Shown: in pieces, positions 14,663 to 24,600 of the stretch
Position numbering within the stretch: the first letter of the stretch is position 1
Layout of the letters: each line of letters opens with the position of its first letter
DNA from: Deltaproteobacteria bacterium UBA5329
GTDB taxonomy: Bacteria > Desulfobacterota > Syntrophorhabdia > Syntrophorhabdales > Syntrophorhabdaceae
Length of the DNA stretch: 29,138 nucleotides
Direction of reading: 5' to 3'
Assembly (NCBI GenBank): GCA_002408185.1
Contig: DHQV01000003.1
Coordinates: forward strand, 29,507 to 58,644
The notes under the pieces: generated by a model
The model's input: the letters and a program-made list of their open reading frames with translations, nothing else
What the model was told of the DNA's origin: nothing
Databases searched by the model: none
Translations under genes and position numbers: made by a program

Positions 14663-15938
14663 TACTTTTATTATGGTGCTTGCCTTGGCATGCATCATGG
14701 CCCTCACCGGCATATCGGAAGCCAAGGTCTATCTCGATGTCTATGGCACAACATTCAAGAAAATAACGATCGGAGTGCCGGCATTCAAGGGGGAAAAGGC
14801 CAACAAGTCGACTTCCGAAATGAGTGATGTCCTGAACAGGGACCTCGATCTTTCAGGTTTTTTCATCACCGCCCCCGCATCTCTTATTGACAAGGAACTC
14901 CTGAACGAGGGGATCGAAAAAACAGAGGTCAAGTTTAACTCGTGGCGCTCGATCGGGATCGACCTTGTCGTTAAGGCGCGCGTTCAGGTGGTAAATGCGG
15001 ACTTGAGCCTCGAAGCATTTGTCTATGATACCCTTGACGGGTCGTTGATTCTGGCGAAGCGGTATAGAGCAAGGACGAGCGAATGGAGACGTGTGACACA
15101 CAGACTGGCGGACGATATCATTTTTGCGGCTACTGGCGAAAAGGGCATCTGTAGTTCCCGGATACTGTTTACGGCCGGCCGCAGGAATTTGAAAGAAGTT
15201 TATCTCTCCGATTTCGACGGGCAGAACGTAACGCGTCTTACCAATTACCGGAGCATCACCCTTTCGCCTTCATTATCCCCCAGTGGAAAATACCTTGCCT
15301 ATACGTCGTACAAGGAAGGAAAGCCCAATCTGTATGTCTCCGATTTCGATAACAAGAACGAGATATTTGTAGACCGTTCAGAAGGCATGAAGATCGGTAC
15401 GGCATGGCTCAATAATTCGACGCTGGTCTATTCTCATACATCGGGCAGATCGTCAACGATATATGCCTTCGATGTAGGAAGCCGCAGCAAGCGGGTCATT
15501 CTGCAGAGAGACGGCATTCTTACCTCTCCAACCATCTCGTCCAACGGGTCACGCCTCGTTTTTGTATCGGACATGTATGGAACACCGCAGATATTTTCGA
15601 AGGCTCTCCCATCGGGCGACGTGAAGAGGCTCACCTATCACGGAAGGTATAACAGCGCCCCTTCGTTCTCGCCGAAAGGTGATCTTATTGCCTTCATATG
15701 CAATGTGGGCAGTTTTGAAGTGTGTACCATGAACACCGACGGCTCCAACCAGAAGGTTCTTACAAATGACGGGTCCGTCAACGACTCGCCTCAGTTCTCA
15801 CCATGCGGCCGCTACATTATTTATACGTCAATGAAAGGCGGGATCAATAAGGTGAATGTCATGCTGTTCAATGGCGAAAATAAAAGGACGTTGCGCTTCA
15901 CCGACTTCGCTGAAGAACAGCCTAAATTTGTACCGTAG
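14649..15938 (+). CDS. tolB: Tol-Pal system protein TolB
   Basis: A 429-residue periplasmic beta-propeller protein with a signal peptide (hydrophobic to about residue 26, cleaved after S-E-A). An N-terminal domain (about 27-160) precedes propeller repeats of the S-P-S-G-K-Y-L-A-Y-T-S type (e.g. LSPSLSPSGKYLAYTS, FSPKGDLIAFI, FSPCGRYIIYTS). TolB cycles between Pal and the TolQRA motor to keep the outer membrane invaginated at division. The ATG at 14649 follows GGAG with 5-nt spacing and lies 14 nt inside the end of lysR. The usual tolQ, tolR and tolA do not precede it here. pal and cpoB follow. Confidence 0.97.
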   Translation: MERNSTFIMVLALACIMALTGISEAKVYLDVYGTTFKKITIGVPAFKGEKANKSTSEMSDVLNRDLDLSGFFITAPASLIDKELLNEGIEKTEVKFNSWRSIGIDLVVKARVQVVNADLSLEAFVYDTLDGSLILAKRYRARTSEWRRVTHRLADDIIFAATGEKGICSSRILFTAGRRNLKEVYLSDFDGQNVTRLTNYRSITLSPSLSPSGKYLAYTSYKEGKPNLYVSDFDNKNEIFVDRSEGMKIGTAWLNNSTLVYSHTSGRSSTIYAFDVGSRSKRVILQRDGILTSPTISSNGSRLVFVSDMYGTPQIFSKALPSGDVKRLTYHGRYNSAPSFSPKGDLIAFICNVGSFEVCTMNTDGSNQKVLTNDGSVNDSPQFSPCGRYIIYTSMKGGINKVNVMLFNGENKRTLRFTDFAEEQPKFVP

Positions 15939-15988
15939 TTTGGGGCGGCTTATAGATAGATAAAGAAACAAGAACAGGGAGGATGTAT

Positions 15989-16534
15989 ATGAAACAGATC
16001 GCATTATTATTGATGGTGATGGTTCTGATCGTGGCCGGATGTGCCCAGAAACAGGTACAGACAACGCCGCCCGTAGCGACGACGGGTGCACAGGATCAGG
16101 CCGCCTTATCCGATGAGGAAAAGCGGCGTATCGCCGAAGAGGAATTGGCCCGCGCCGAGAGAGACCGCCTCCTGCGCGAACAGGAACGGCTGGCAGGCAT
16201 ATTGAAGGATGTTCTCTTTGATTTTGACAGCTACGCGGTAAACAACAACGAGTTGCCAAAAATAGAAGGTGTCAGCTCCTTTATGAAGCAGGAGAGAAAC
16301 GTGAAAATGATTGTGGAAGGCCACTGCGACGAACGCGGAACGGTCGATTACAACCTTGCCCTCGGACAGAAAAGGGCCGAAGCCGTGAAGAATTACCTCG
16401 TCAAACTCGGTATCGAGCCGGCAAGGATTCGAACCATATCATATGGCAAGGAATTGCCTCTCGAGTTGGGGAAAACGGAAGAAGCCTGGGCAAAGAACAG
16501 GCGGGCGCATTTCAAAATTGATCAGAAGGGGTGA
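15989..16534 (+). CDS. pal: peptidoglycan-associated lipoprotein Pal
   Basis: A 181-residue lipoprotein with lipobox L-I-V-A-G-C, the lipidated Cys being C18. A Q/T/A/E/R-rich linker and short coiled stretch (about 40-72) lead to an OmpA-like peptidoglycan-binding domain: DVLFDFDSYAV, V-E-G-H-C-D-E-R-G-T-V-D-Y-N, L-G-Q-K-R-A-E-A-V, I-S-Y-G-K-E. Pal anchors the outer membrane to peptidoglycan and binds TolB. I chose ATG 15989, 6 nt after AGGGAGG; the in-frame ATG at 15983 abuts the SD. Its stop is 3 bp before the cpoB ATG. Confidence 0.97.
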   Translation: MKQIALLLMVMVLIVAGCAQKQVQTTPPVATTGAQDQAALSDEEKRRIAEEELARAERDRLLREQERLAGILKDVLFDFDSYAVNNNELPKIEGVSSFMKQERNVKMIVEGHCDERGTVDYNLALGQKRAEAVKNYLVKLGIEPARIRTISYGKELPLELGKTEEAWAKNRRAHFKIDQKG

Positions 16535-16537
16535 GTG

Positions 16538-17323
16538 ATGAATCGTCGATTAGCAGTTCTGGTCCTGCCATCATTGTTTATTATTCTTCTGGCGGGATGT
16601 GTGACGACAGAGGAGGCAACGAAGCTGCAGGGTAACATGACCTCGCTTCAGGGAGATTTTTATCAATTTAAACAGGATACCAACGCCAGGCTTGCAAAGA
16701 TCGAAAAGGAGCAGGAAAACCTGGGTAAACAGGTTGTCAATATGTATTCATCCGTCGATAATCGTGATGAAAAGATCCGCAACATTATGGGTAAGCTGGA
16801 CGAACTTGATTACCAGATCAAAACATACTGGGCTGAGTCGAAGACAATGGCTGCTACGGGAAAACGCAGTCCTGAACAGCTTCCGCCCATATCGACAACG
16901 CCAGATGACAAGAAGGCCCCGACCACTGCAAAGACACCTCCTACGACAGATGCCCGGTATGAAGGGGCGTACAAGGAAGCATTCGAAAGTTTTCAGCGCG
17001 GGCAGTACGAAACTGCAGTGACAAAATTTACTGCATTTGCGGAAACGTACAACGGTACCCCGCTCGCTTCCAACGCCTTCTACTGGATCGGTGAATCATA
17101 CATGAACCTCAAGAATTACGATAAAGCAATACTGTATTTTCAGGAGGTCATCGACAAATACCCGAAAAGTGAAAAAGCGCCGAGGGCCCTTCTGTCCCAG
17201 GCCGAGGCATTCCGCCTGACAAAGGACAAAAAAAGCTCTACTACCCTTCTGAAGAGGGTAATAGAGCTGTATCCAAAAAGTGAAGAGGCGATCATAGCAG
17301 AACGAAAATTACGCAACCCCTGA
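16538..17323 (+). CDS. cpoB: Tol-Pal system protein YbgF/CpoB with lipobox
   Basis: A 261-residue protein. The N-terminal segment ends L-L-A-G-C at C21, a lipobox, then a coiled coil runs (about 28-100), a Thr/Pro/Lys-rich linker (about 105-145), and TPR repeats (about 146-261) such as AFYWIGESYMNLKNYDKAIL and F-Q-E-V-I-D-K-Y-P-K-S-E-K-A-P-R-A. In E. coli CpoB links Tol-Pal to peptidoglycan synthesis and is soluble; the lipobox here suggests outer-membrane anchoring. The ATG at 16538 has AGGGG 6 nt upstream; a GTG at 16535 is the alternative. It is the last gene of the tolB-pal-cpoB unit, followed by a strong terminator. Confidence 0.93.
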   Translation: MNRRLAVLVLPSLFIILLAGCVTTEEATKLQGNMTSLQGDFYQFKQDTNARLAKIEKEQENLGKQVVNMYSSVDNRDEKIRNIMGKLDELDYQIKTYWAESKTMAATGKRSPEQLPPISTTPDDKKAPTTAKTPPTTDARYEGAYKEAFESFQRGQYETAVTKFTAFAETYNGTPLASNAFYWIGESYMNLKNYDKAILYFQEVIDKYPKSEKAPRALLSQAEAFRLTKDKKSSTTLLKRVIELYPKSEEAIIAERKLRNP

Positions 17324-17355
17324 CCCTCGGACCAATAAAGGTTTTAAATGTCCAA

Positions 17356-17395
17356 AAAAATCCCTCCATTTCCCCATGGGAAAGGAGGGATTTTT
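17356..17395. terminator. strong bidirectional rho-independent terminator
   Basis: A 12-bp outer stem, AAAAATCCCTCC (17356-17367) with GGAGGGATTTTT (17384-17395), encloses a second 6-bp stem TTTCCC/GGGAAA around a CAT loop. The only interruption is a bulged A at 17368. The flanking A and T runs let it work for cpoB on the plus strand and for rpoC on the minus strand, whose stop is 15 bp away. Confidence 0.93.
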
Positions 17396-17409
17396 ATACT
17401 GGCCTCAGG

Positions 17410-20400
17410 TTAATTTGCAGTTTCCGGAAGGACCTCTTCTTCCCGTGGGAGAAGTTCCTCCGTCGTCTTATCAAGTATGTTCATATCGTAGTTCCTGTAT
17501 TTCGGATACCCCGTTCCTGCCGGGATGATCCTTCCCATGATGACATTTTCTTTCAGGCCCCTTAAGTAATCGACCCTGCCTTCTATCGATGCCTGGGTCA
17601 AGACCTTTGTCGTGTCCTGGAAGCTCGCCGCCGATATGAAACTGTCAGTGATCAGTGATGCCTTGGTAATCCCTAAGAATAGCGGTTCAGCCTGAGCAGG
17701 CTTTCCGCCTTCGGAGAGTACCCGCCTGTTTTCCTCTTCAAATACCCACCACTCGACGTAATCGTCGATGATAAAGTTCGTGTCTCCGATATCTTTTATC
17801 TTGACCCTCTTCAGCATCTGCCGCACGATCGTCTCAATATGCTTGTCGTTGATCTTGACACCCTGCAGTTGATAAACCTCCTGGATCTCGTCAACGAGAT
17901 ACCTGGCAAGGTCTTTAATGCCGAGTATCCTCAGAACGTCGTGAGGGTTGACCGGGCCGTCCATAAGCGGTTCGCCGGCCCTGACATAATCACCTTCGTG
18001 AACGATAACGTGTTTGCCTCGGGGGATCGTGTATTTCCTGGGTTCACCGTGGACCGTATCCGGGGTAACGACAATCTCTCTCTTTCCTTTTGCCATCTTA
18101 CCGAACGATACAATACCGTTGATCTCGGTAACGATCGCATTTTCCTTCGGTTTACGCGCCTCAAAAAGCTCGGCAACCCGGGGCAGACCGCCCGTGATGT
18201 CTTTCGTCTTCGTGGTTTCCCGTGGCATCTTTGAGATTACATCGCCTGCGAAGACCTCATCGCCCTCGTTGACCACGATATGCGCGCCGATCGGCAATAT
18301 GTACCGCGCCGGGCTTGTTGAACCCGGGATCATTTTTGTTCTGCCTTTTTCATCCTTGATGGAGATCCTCGGCCGAAGCTCAGGATTTTTCGGTTCGATG
18401 ATGACCTTGTAAGAAAGGCCGGTAACCTCGTCTTTACTTTCTTGCATGGTATCGCCTTCAAAAATGTCACCGTATTTGATCTTGCCTGACTCCTCCGAAA
18501 GGATCGGAATGGTATAGGGATCCCATTCAGCGAGCGTCTCGCCTTCCTTGACGGCCTGGCCATCTTCGACCCTGAGCTTTGCCCCGTAAATTACAGAGTA
18601 AATCTCTCTTTCACGCCCCGTCTCATCCATGATGGCGATCTCGCCGTTACGGTTCATAACTACGGGTATCCCCTCGCGGTTCAAAATTGCGCGGACATTG
18701 ATGAATTTCACGATACCGTCGTTGCGGGTCTCCAGTGTCGATTGTTCAACCCGCCGTGACGCGGCGCCGCCGATATGGAATGTACGCATGGTCAGCTGCG
18801 TTCCGGGCTCACCAATGGACTGGGCCGCTATGATCCCCACGGCCTCGCCTATGCTTACGAGCCTGCCGCGTGCAAGATCACGCCCGTAGCAGAGCACACA
18901 GACACCCCGGCGGGACCTGCAGGTCAGAACCGAACGTATTTTCACCTTTTCAAAACCCGCTTCTTCTATCAGCTTGAGATGACTCTCGGTTATCTCCTCA
19001 TTCTTGTGAACGATAATGGCGCCGTCCGGATCTTTCAGGTCTTCGAACGAAACCCTTCCCAGGATACGGGCATCAAGGCGCTCTATAACTTCACCGCCCT
19101 CGACAAGAGAGCCGATCTCGATAAAATCGAATGTCCCGCAGTCGTGCTCGGAGACGACCACATCCTGGGCGACATCGACGAGCCGCCGGGTGAGATAACC
19201 CGAGTTTGCGGTCTTCAGGGCCGTATCGGCGAGACCCTTACGTGCGCCGTGTGTCGAGATAAAATACTGGAGAACGTCGAGACCTTCGCGGAAGTTGCTC
19301 GTGATGGGCGTCTCGATGATCTCGCCCGACGGTTTTGCCATGAGGCCCCTCATTCCGGCCAGCTGCCTGATCTGCTGTGCGTTACCTCTCGCACCCGAAT
19401 GGGCCATTATGAAGATGGGGTTCAGGCTGTTCTGATGCTCGGGCTTGCCGCTTGCGGTCATGACCGGTTTCCCCTGCATATCGAGGACGATATCGGATCC
19501 GAGCTCATCCATCAGCGCTTTCGCTATCTCTTCCGTAACGTTCGCCCAGATATCGATTACCTGGTTGTATCTTTCGCCATCGGTTATAAGGCCTTCCTGA
19601 TACTGGTTCTGGACGGTCAGTACGGATTCTTCAGCCTTTTCGATGAGCGTCTTCTTCTTTTGCGGTATTTTCATATCGTCAATGGATATGGATATACCGC
19701 CAAGGGTTGCATAAAAATAGCCGAGGTCTTTCAGCCTGTCAGACAGGATGACCGTACATTTTTCGCCTGCATCGCGGTAGCATTTGTCAACAAGCGCTGC
19801 AATCGTCTTTTTATCCATGATCGTATTGATGCTTGCAAGCATGCCCTTCAAGACCTTGTCGCGCCTCGGCTGTTCGAGCTCCATAAGTGCGTCTTGTACA
19901 ACATCCCTCAAGATGATCCTCCCGGGAGTCGTATCGACCAGTTCCCCGTCGAGACGGACCTTTACCCGCGCATGGAGGTCTATCTGGCCAGAATCATACG
20001 CGACCCGTACCTCCTCCGAATCCGCAAAGATCTTGTTCTCACCGCGGCGGTATTTACGATCGATCGTGAGATAATAAAGCCCAAGAACGATATCCTGCGT
20101 AGGAACGATGATAGGCTTGCCATTGGCAGGTGACAGGATATTATTTGTCGACATCATGAGGACCCTGGCCTCTGTCTGTGCCTCTATCGAGAGCGGCACA
20201 TGTACGGCCATCTGGTCACCGTCGAAGTCGGCATTGTATGCAGGGCAGACAAGCGGGTGGAGCTGGATCGCCTTTCCGTCGATAAGCTGCGGCTCGAAGG
20301 CCTGAATACCGAGACGGTGCAGGGTAGGCGCCCTGTTCAGTAACACAGGGTGCTCCTTGATCACTTCCTCGAGAACGTCCCATACCTCCGGCCTTTCCTT

Positions 20401-21603
20401 TTCCACTATCTTCTTCGCATTCTTGATCGTCGTCGCATACCCTTTCCGGATAAGACGGTTGTACACGAATGGCTTGAAAAGCTCGAGCGCCATGTACTTG
20501 GGTAGTCCGCATTGATGAAGCCTCAGTTCCGGGCCGACAACAATGACCGAACGGCCTGAATAATCGACGCGTTTTCCGAGAAGGTTCTGGCGGAAACGCC
20601 CCTGTTTACCGCGAAGCATGTCGCTTAAAGATTTAAGAGGTCTCTTGCTTGCCCCTGTCACAACCCTGCCCCGCTTTGAATTATCAAAAAGGGCATCCAC
20701 GGCTTCCTGAAGCATTCTTTTTTCATTCCTGATAATAATTTCAGGCGCATTGAGCTCCATAAGCCTTTTCAGGCGGTTGTTCCTGTTAATGACGCGCCGA
20801 TACAGGTCATTGAGATCGCTTGTCGCGAACCGGCCGCCATCTAAGGGTACGAGAGGCCGCAGTTCAGGCGGGAGGACCGGCACGATATCGAGTATCATCC
20901 ATTCGGGCCTGACCCCGGACACCTTGAACGCGTCCACGACCTTGAGACGCCGCGCGATCTTTTTCTTCTTGGCGTCGCTCGAGGTGTCGCGCATGTCGAT
21001 ACGCAGCGTCTTCCCCAGCTCATCGACGTTGATCTTTTTGAGGCATTCCCGGATCGCCTCGGCTCCTATGCCGCTGACAAAACTCTCGCCGTATTTTTCC
21101 TTTGCTTCAATGTATTTCTCTTCGCTGATGATCTCGCAGAAGCTGTAGGATGAATCCCCGGGTTCGATAACGATATACATCTCGAAATACAGAACCCGTT
21201 CAACCTCTTTTATCGTTAATTCAAGGAGGGTGCCTATCTTGCTTGGCATACTCTTCAGGAACCAGATATGCGCGACGGGGCATGCAAGCTTGATATGACC
21301 CATACGTTCGCGGCGTACCTTGGACTGGATCACCTCGACACCGCATTTTTCACAAATAATGCCACGGTGTTTCATCCGTTTATATTTTCCGCAGATACAT
21401 TCGTAGTCCTTAACCGGGCCAAATATCTTCGCGCAGAAGAGGCCGTCCCTTTCGGGCTTGAATGTCCTGTAATTTATCGTTTCCGGTTTTTTTACTTCCC
21501 CGTACGACCATTTTTCGATAAGTTCCGGTGATGCAAGAGAGATCTTGATCGCCATGTAGCTTAAAGGGTCGCGTTGCTTGTCTGATTTAAAATATTCTTC
21601 CAA
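17410..21603 (-). CDS. rpoC: DNA-directed RNA polymerase subunit beta-prime
   Basis: The 1397-residue beta-prime subunit is close to the usual length (about 1400) for Gram-negative bacteria. The N-terminal zinc ribbon has C69, C71, C84 and C87. The catalytic N-A-D-F-D-G-D motif (457-463) carries the three Mg-binding aspartates. Other conserved parts include VDYSGRSVIVVGPEL, R-A-P-T-L-H-R-L-G-I-Q-A-F-E-P and the second zinc site C-R-S-R-R-G-V-C-x-x-C-Y-G-R-D. It starts 14 bp after the rpoB stop with an AGGAGG-type SD in the gap, so it is the last gene of the operon. The C-terminus ends with acidic residues and A-N. I see no interruption or insertion. Confidence 0.99.
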   Translation of the reverse strand: MEEYFKSDKQRDPLSYMAIKISLASPELIEKWSYGEVKKPETINYRTFKPERDGLFCAKIFGPVKDYECICGKYKRMKHRGIICEKCGVEVIQSKVRRERMGHIKLACPVAHIWFLKSMPSKIGTLLELTIKEVERVLYFEMYIVIEPGDSSYSFCEIISEEKYIEAKEKYGESFVSGIGAEAIRECLKKINVDELGKTLRIDMRDTSSDAKKKKIARRLKVVDAFKVSGVRPEWMILDIVPVLPPELRPLVPLDGGRFATSDLNDLYRRVINRNNRLKRLMELNAPEIIIRNEKRMLQEAVDALFDNSKRGRVVTGASKRPLKSLSDMLRGKQGRFRQNLLGKRVDYSGRSVIVVGPELRLHQCGLPKYMALELFKPFVYNRLIRKGYATTIKNAKKIVEKERPEVWDVLEEVIKEHPVLLNRAPTLHRLGIQAFEPQLIDGKAIQLHPLVCPAYNADFDGDQMAVHVPLSIEAQTEARVLMMSTNNILSPANGKPIIVPTQDIVLGLYYLTIDRKYRRGENKIFADSEEVRVAYDSGQIDLHARVKVRLDGELVDTTPGRIILRDVVQDALMELEQPRRDKVLKGMLASINTIMDKKTIAALVDKCYRDAGEKCTVILSDRLKDLGYFYATLGGISISIDDMKIPQKKKTLIEKAEESVLTVQNQYQEGLITDGERYNQVIDIWANVTEEIAKALMDELGSDIVLDMQGKPVMTASGKPEHQNSLNPIFIMAHSGARGNAQQIRQLAGMRGLMAKPSGEIIETPITSNFREGLDVLQYFISTHGARKGLADTALKTANSGYLTRRLVDVAQDVVVSEHDCGTFDFIEIGSLVEGGEVIERLDARILGRVSFEDLKDPDGAIIVHKNEEITESHLKLIEEAGFEKVKIRSVLTCRSRRGVCVLCYGRDLARGRLVSIGEAVGIIAAQSIGEPGTQLTMRTFHIGGAASRRVEQSTLETRNDGIVKFINVRAILNREGIPVVMNRNGEIAIMDETGREREIYSVIYGAKLRVEDGQAVKEGETLAEWDPYTIPILSEESGKIKYGDIFEGDTMQESKDEVTGLSYKVIIEPKNPELRPRISIKDEKGRTKMIPGSTSPARYILPIGAHIVVNEGDEVFAGDVISKMPRETTKTKDITGGLPRVAELFEARKPKENAIVTEINGIVSFGKMAKGKREIVVTPDTVHGEPRKYTIPRGKHVIVHEGDYVRAGEPLMDGPVNPHDVLRILGIKDLARYLVDEIQEVYQLQGVKINDKHIETIVRQMLKRVKIKDIGDTNFIIDDYVEWWVFEEENRRVLSEGGKPAQAEPLFLGITKASLITDSFISAASFQDTTKVLTQASIEGRVDYLRGLKENVIMGRIIPAGTGYPKYRNYDMNILDKTTEELLPREEEVLPETAN

Positions 21604-21617
21604 GGTTTTCCTCCTTG

Positions 21618-24600
21618 TTACTCTTCTTTGAGAAGCTCAACGTCAATGCACAGGCCCTGGAGTTCTTTAACGAGAACGTTAAAGGATTCCGGCAGGTTGG
21701 GCTCGAGAACATCCTCGCCCTTGACGATCGCTTCGTATGCCCTGATCCTTCCATTGACATCGTCCGACTTTATCGTCAGGAATTCCTGGAGGGAATAGGC
21801 GGCCCCGTAGCCTTCAAGGGCCCACACTTCCATCTCACCAAGTCTCTGGCCGCCGAACTGCGCCTTACCGCCGAGCGGCTGCTGGGTAACAAGAGAATAC
21901 GGCCCGATCGACCGGGCGTGAATCTTGTCGTCGACCAGGTGGTGGAGTTTGAGGAAATACATGTTGCCAATCGTGATATTGTGATGGAAGGCTTCACCGG
22001 TCCTGCCGTCATAAAGGGTTGTCTGACGCGAGTCGGCCAGTCCCGCCATCCGGAAAAATTCCCTGATCTCTTCCTCTTTTGCGCTGTCAAAAACAGGCAC
22101 GGCAATGTTCACACCGTTTTTCATGGCTTGTGCTATCGATGCCAGTTCGTCATCTTCAAGGCGGTCGATGACCCCTTTGAGCTCGTTATTGGAAAAGGTC
22201 TTTTTCAAGAGTTTTTTCAAAGCCTGCGCATCGTTTGTCTTCTTATAGTAACCGTCAACCATTTCGCCGATGCGCTTCCCCATTTCCTTGGCGGCCCATC
22301 CAAGGTGCGTCTCGAGGATCTGGCCTGCATTCATTCGGGAAGGGACACCGAGAGGATTGAGAACGATGTCTATCGGCGTGCCGTCTTCGGTAAAAGGCAT
22401 ATCTTCTTCCGGCAGGATGACCGAAACAATACCTTTGTTCCCATGGCGTCCCGATATCTTATCGCCAACCGCAACTTTACGCTTCATGGCAACGTATACC
22501 TTGATCGTTTTAATAACGCCCGGCGGCAATTCATCGCCTTTCTTGATCTTGTTTATCTTGTCTTCATAGATAATATGAATGAGCTCAACCTGGTTTTCTT
22601 TGTTTTCGACGAGCTTCCGTATCCGTGATTCGAGCTCATGATCACCGAAATCTATCTCCTGGAGTCTGTCGAAGCTCAGCGAGACCACCTTGCCCTGTGT
22701 CAAAGCCTCTCCCTTCTTAACAACTACCTTGCCTTTGCCATCCTTGATATCGGACGGGGCAGTTTTACCTTCGAGGAGTTCTGCGATCTTTATCTTTTTG
22801 CTTTCGAGGATAATCCTTATCTGATCTTCCTGATCCTTCAGGATATTCGATATCTCTTTATCTTCTATGTCGCGGCTGCGGTCATCCTTATCAATGCCTC
22901 TTCGCGAAAGGACTTTGACATCGATAATGATACCCTCTATACCATGAGGCACCCTGAGGCTCGTATCCTTGACGTCACCCGCCTTTTCGCCGAATATGGC
23001 CCTGAGCAATTTTTCCTCGGGGGTAAGCTGTGTTTCGCCTTTCGGAGTCACCTTGCCCACAAGTATGTCGCTTGGTTTGACCGTAGCACCGATCCTTACG
23101 ATACCGCTTTCGTCGAGATCCTTCAGGGCATCATCGCCGACGTTCGGGATATCCCGTGTCACTTCTTCTTTTCCCAGTTTTGTATCGCGGACCACACATT
23201 CAAGTTCCTCAATATGGATCGACGTGAAGATATCTTCTTTCACAAGACGTTCATTGATGAGGACTGAATCCTCGTAGTTATACCCCCTCCACGGCATAAA
23301 GGCGACGATGACATTCTTTCCCAGTGCCAGTTCCCCCCTGTCTGTCGAAGGACCGTCGGCAAGGACATCGCCTTTCTTTACGAAATCTCCTTCCTTGACA
23401 ATAACACGCTGATTGATACACGTGTCCTGGTTCGAACGCCGGAACTTGAGCAATTTATAGACATCGATCCTGGTCGATGTCTCTTCATGGCCTTTTTTTT
23501 CCTCATATTTGAGAATGATCCTGCTAGCGTCAACGCTTTCTATTACGCCATCGTGCCTCGCCATGATAGTTACCCGCGAGTCTCTTCCGACAACCCGTTC
23601 CATGCCGGTGCCGATTATGGGGGCTTCGGTAGTGACGAGCGGTACTGCCTGGCGTTGCATGTTCGAGCCCATAAGGGCCCTGTTGGCATCATCGTGTTCG
23701 AGAAATGGTATCAATGCGGCAGATGCGCTGACGAGCTGTTTCGGGGAGACATCCATGTAATGGACTTGATAGGGGCTGACAAGAAAAACACTTCCGGCTT
23801 TCTGGGCAGGTATCAACTCGCCGATCAGCTTACCATCCTTATCCATAGGCGCATTGGCCTGAGCGATATAATATTGCTCTTCTTCCATGGCACTCAAATA
23901 CTTGACGTTATCGGTAACTTTCTTATCGATCACCTGGCGATAGGGTGACTCTATAAATCCAAACTCATTCACCTTTGCAAAGGTCGACAGGGATGCGATG
24001 AGGCCGATGTTGGGGCCTTCAGGGGTCTCGATCGGGCATATCCTGCCATAGTGCGTCGGATGTACATCGCGGACCTCAAAACCCGCCCTTTCGCGTGTCA
24101 AACCGCCTGGGCCCAAAGCGGACAGTCTGCGTTTATGCGTAATTTCGCTCAAGGGGTTGGTCTGGTCCATGAACTGTGACAGCTGACTGCTTGCAAAGAA
24201 ATCTTTGACTGCGGTCGCGACGGGCTTCGGGTTTACAAGGTCGTGGGGCATGAGCGTTTCCATCTCGGGAAAGGTCAACCTTTCCTTTATGGCCCGCTCC
24301 ATGCGCACGAGGCCCATCCTGAACTGGTTTTCGAGAAGCTCTCCAACTGTACGGACCCTTCTGTTGCCGAGGTGGTCGATATCATCGCCAGGACCGCGGG
24401 CATCCTTGAGCTTGAGGAGCTGACGTACGACCTCGATTATATCTTCGCGCCGCAGGATCGTCACATCCAAGGCGACATCGATATCGAGGCGGTGATTTAT
24501 TTTGAGCCTGCCGACGCGCGACAGGTCATATCTCTCCGGGCTGAAGAACATGTTCTGTATAAGGGTTTCCGCAAATTCTATGGTCGGCGGATCGCCGGGG

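Noticed and set aside
18775..20133. A 452-codon open frame on the plus strand across rpoC
   Set aside because: It is antisense to the conserved rpoC frame, has no SD or family match, and arises from the codon bias of the real gene.
21615..22628. A 337-codon open frame on the plus strand across the 3' end of rpoB
   Set aside because: Shadow of rpoB; the rpoB frame holds all the recognised motifs.
24168..24170. Rifampicin-resistance substitution in RpoB
   Set aside because: The neighbouring N-to-T change at the 518-equivalent is at a variable position and the main resistance sites look wild type.
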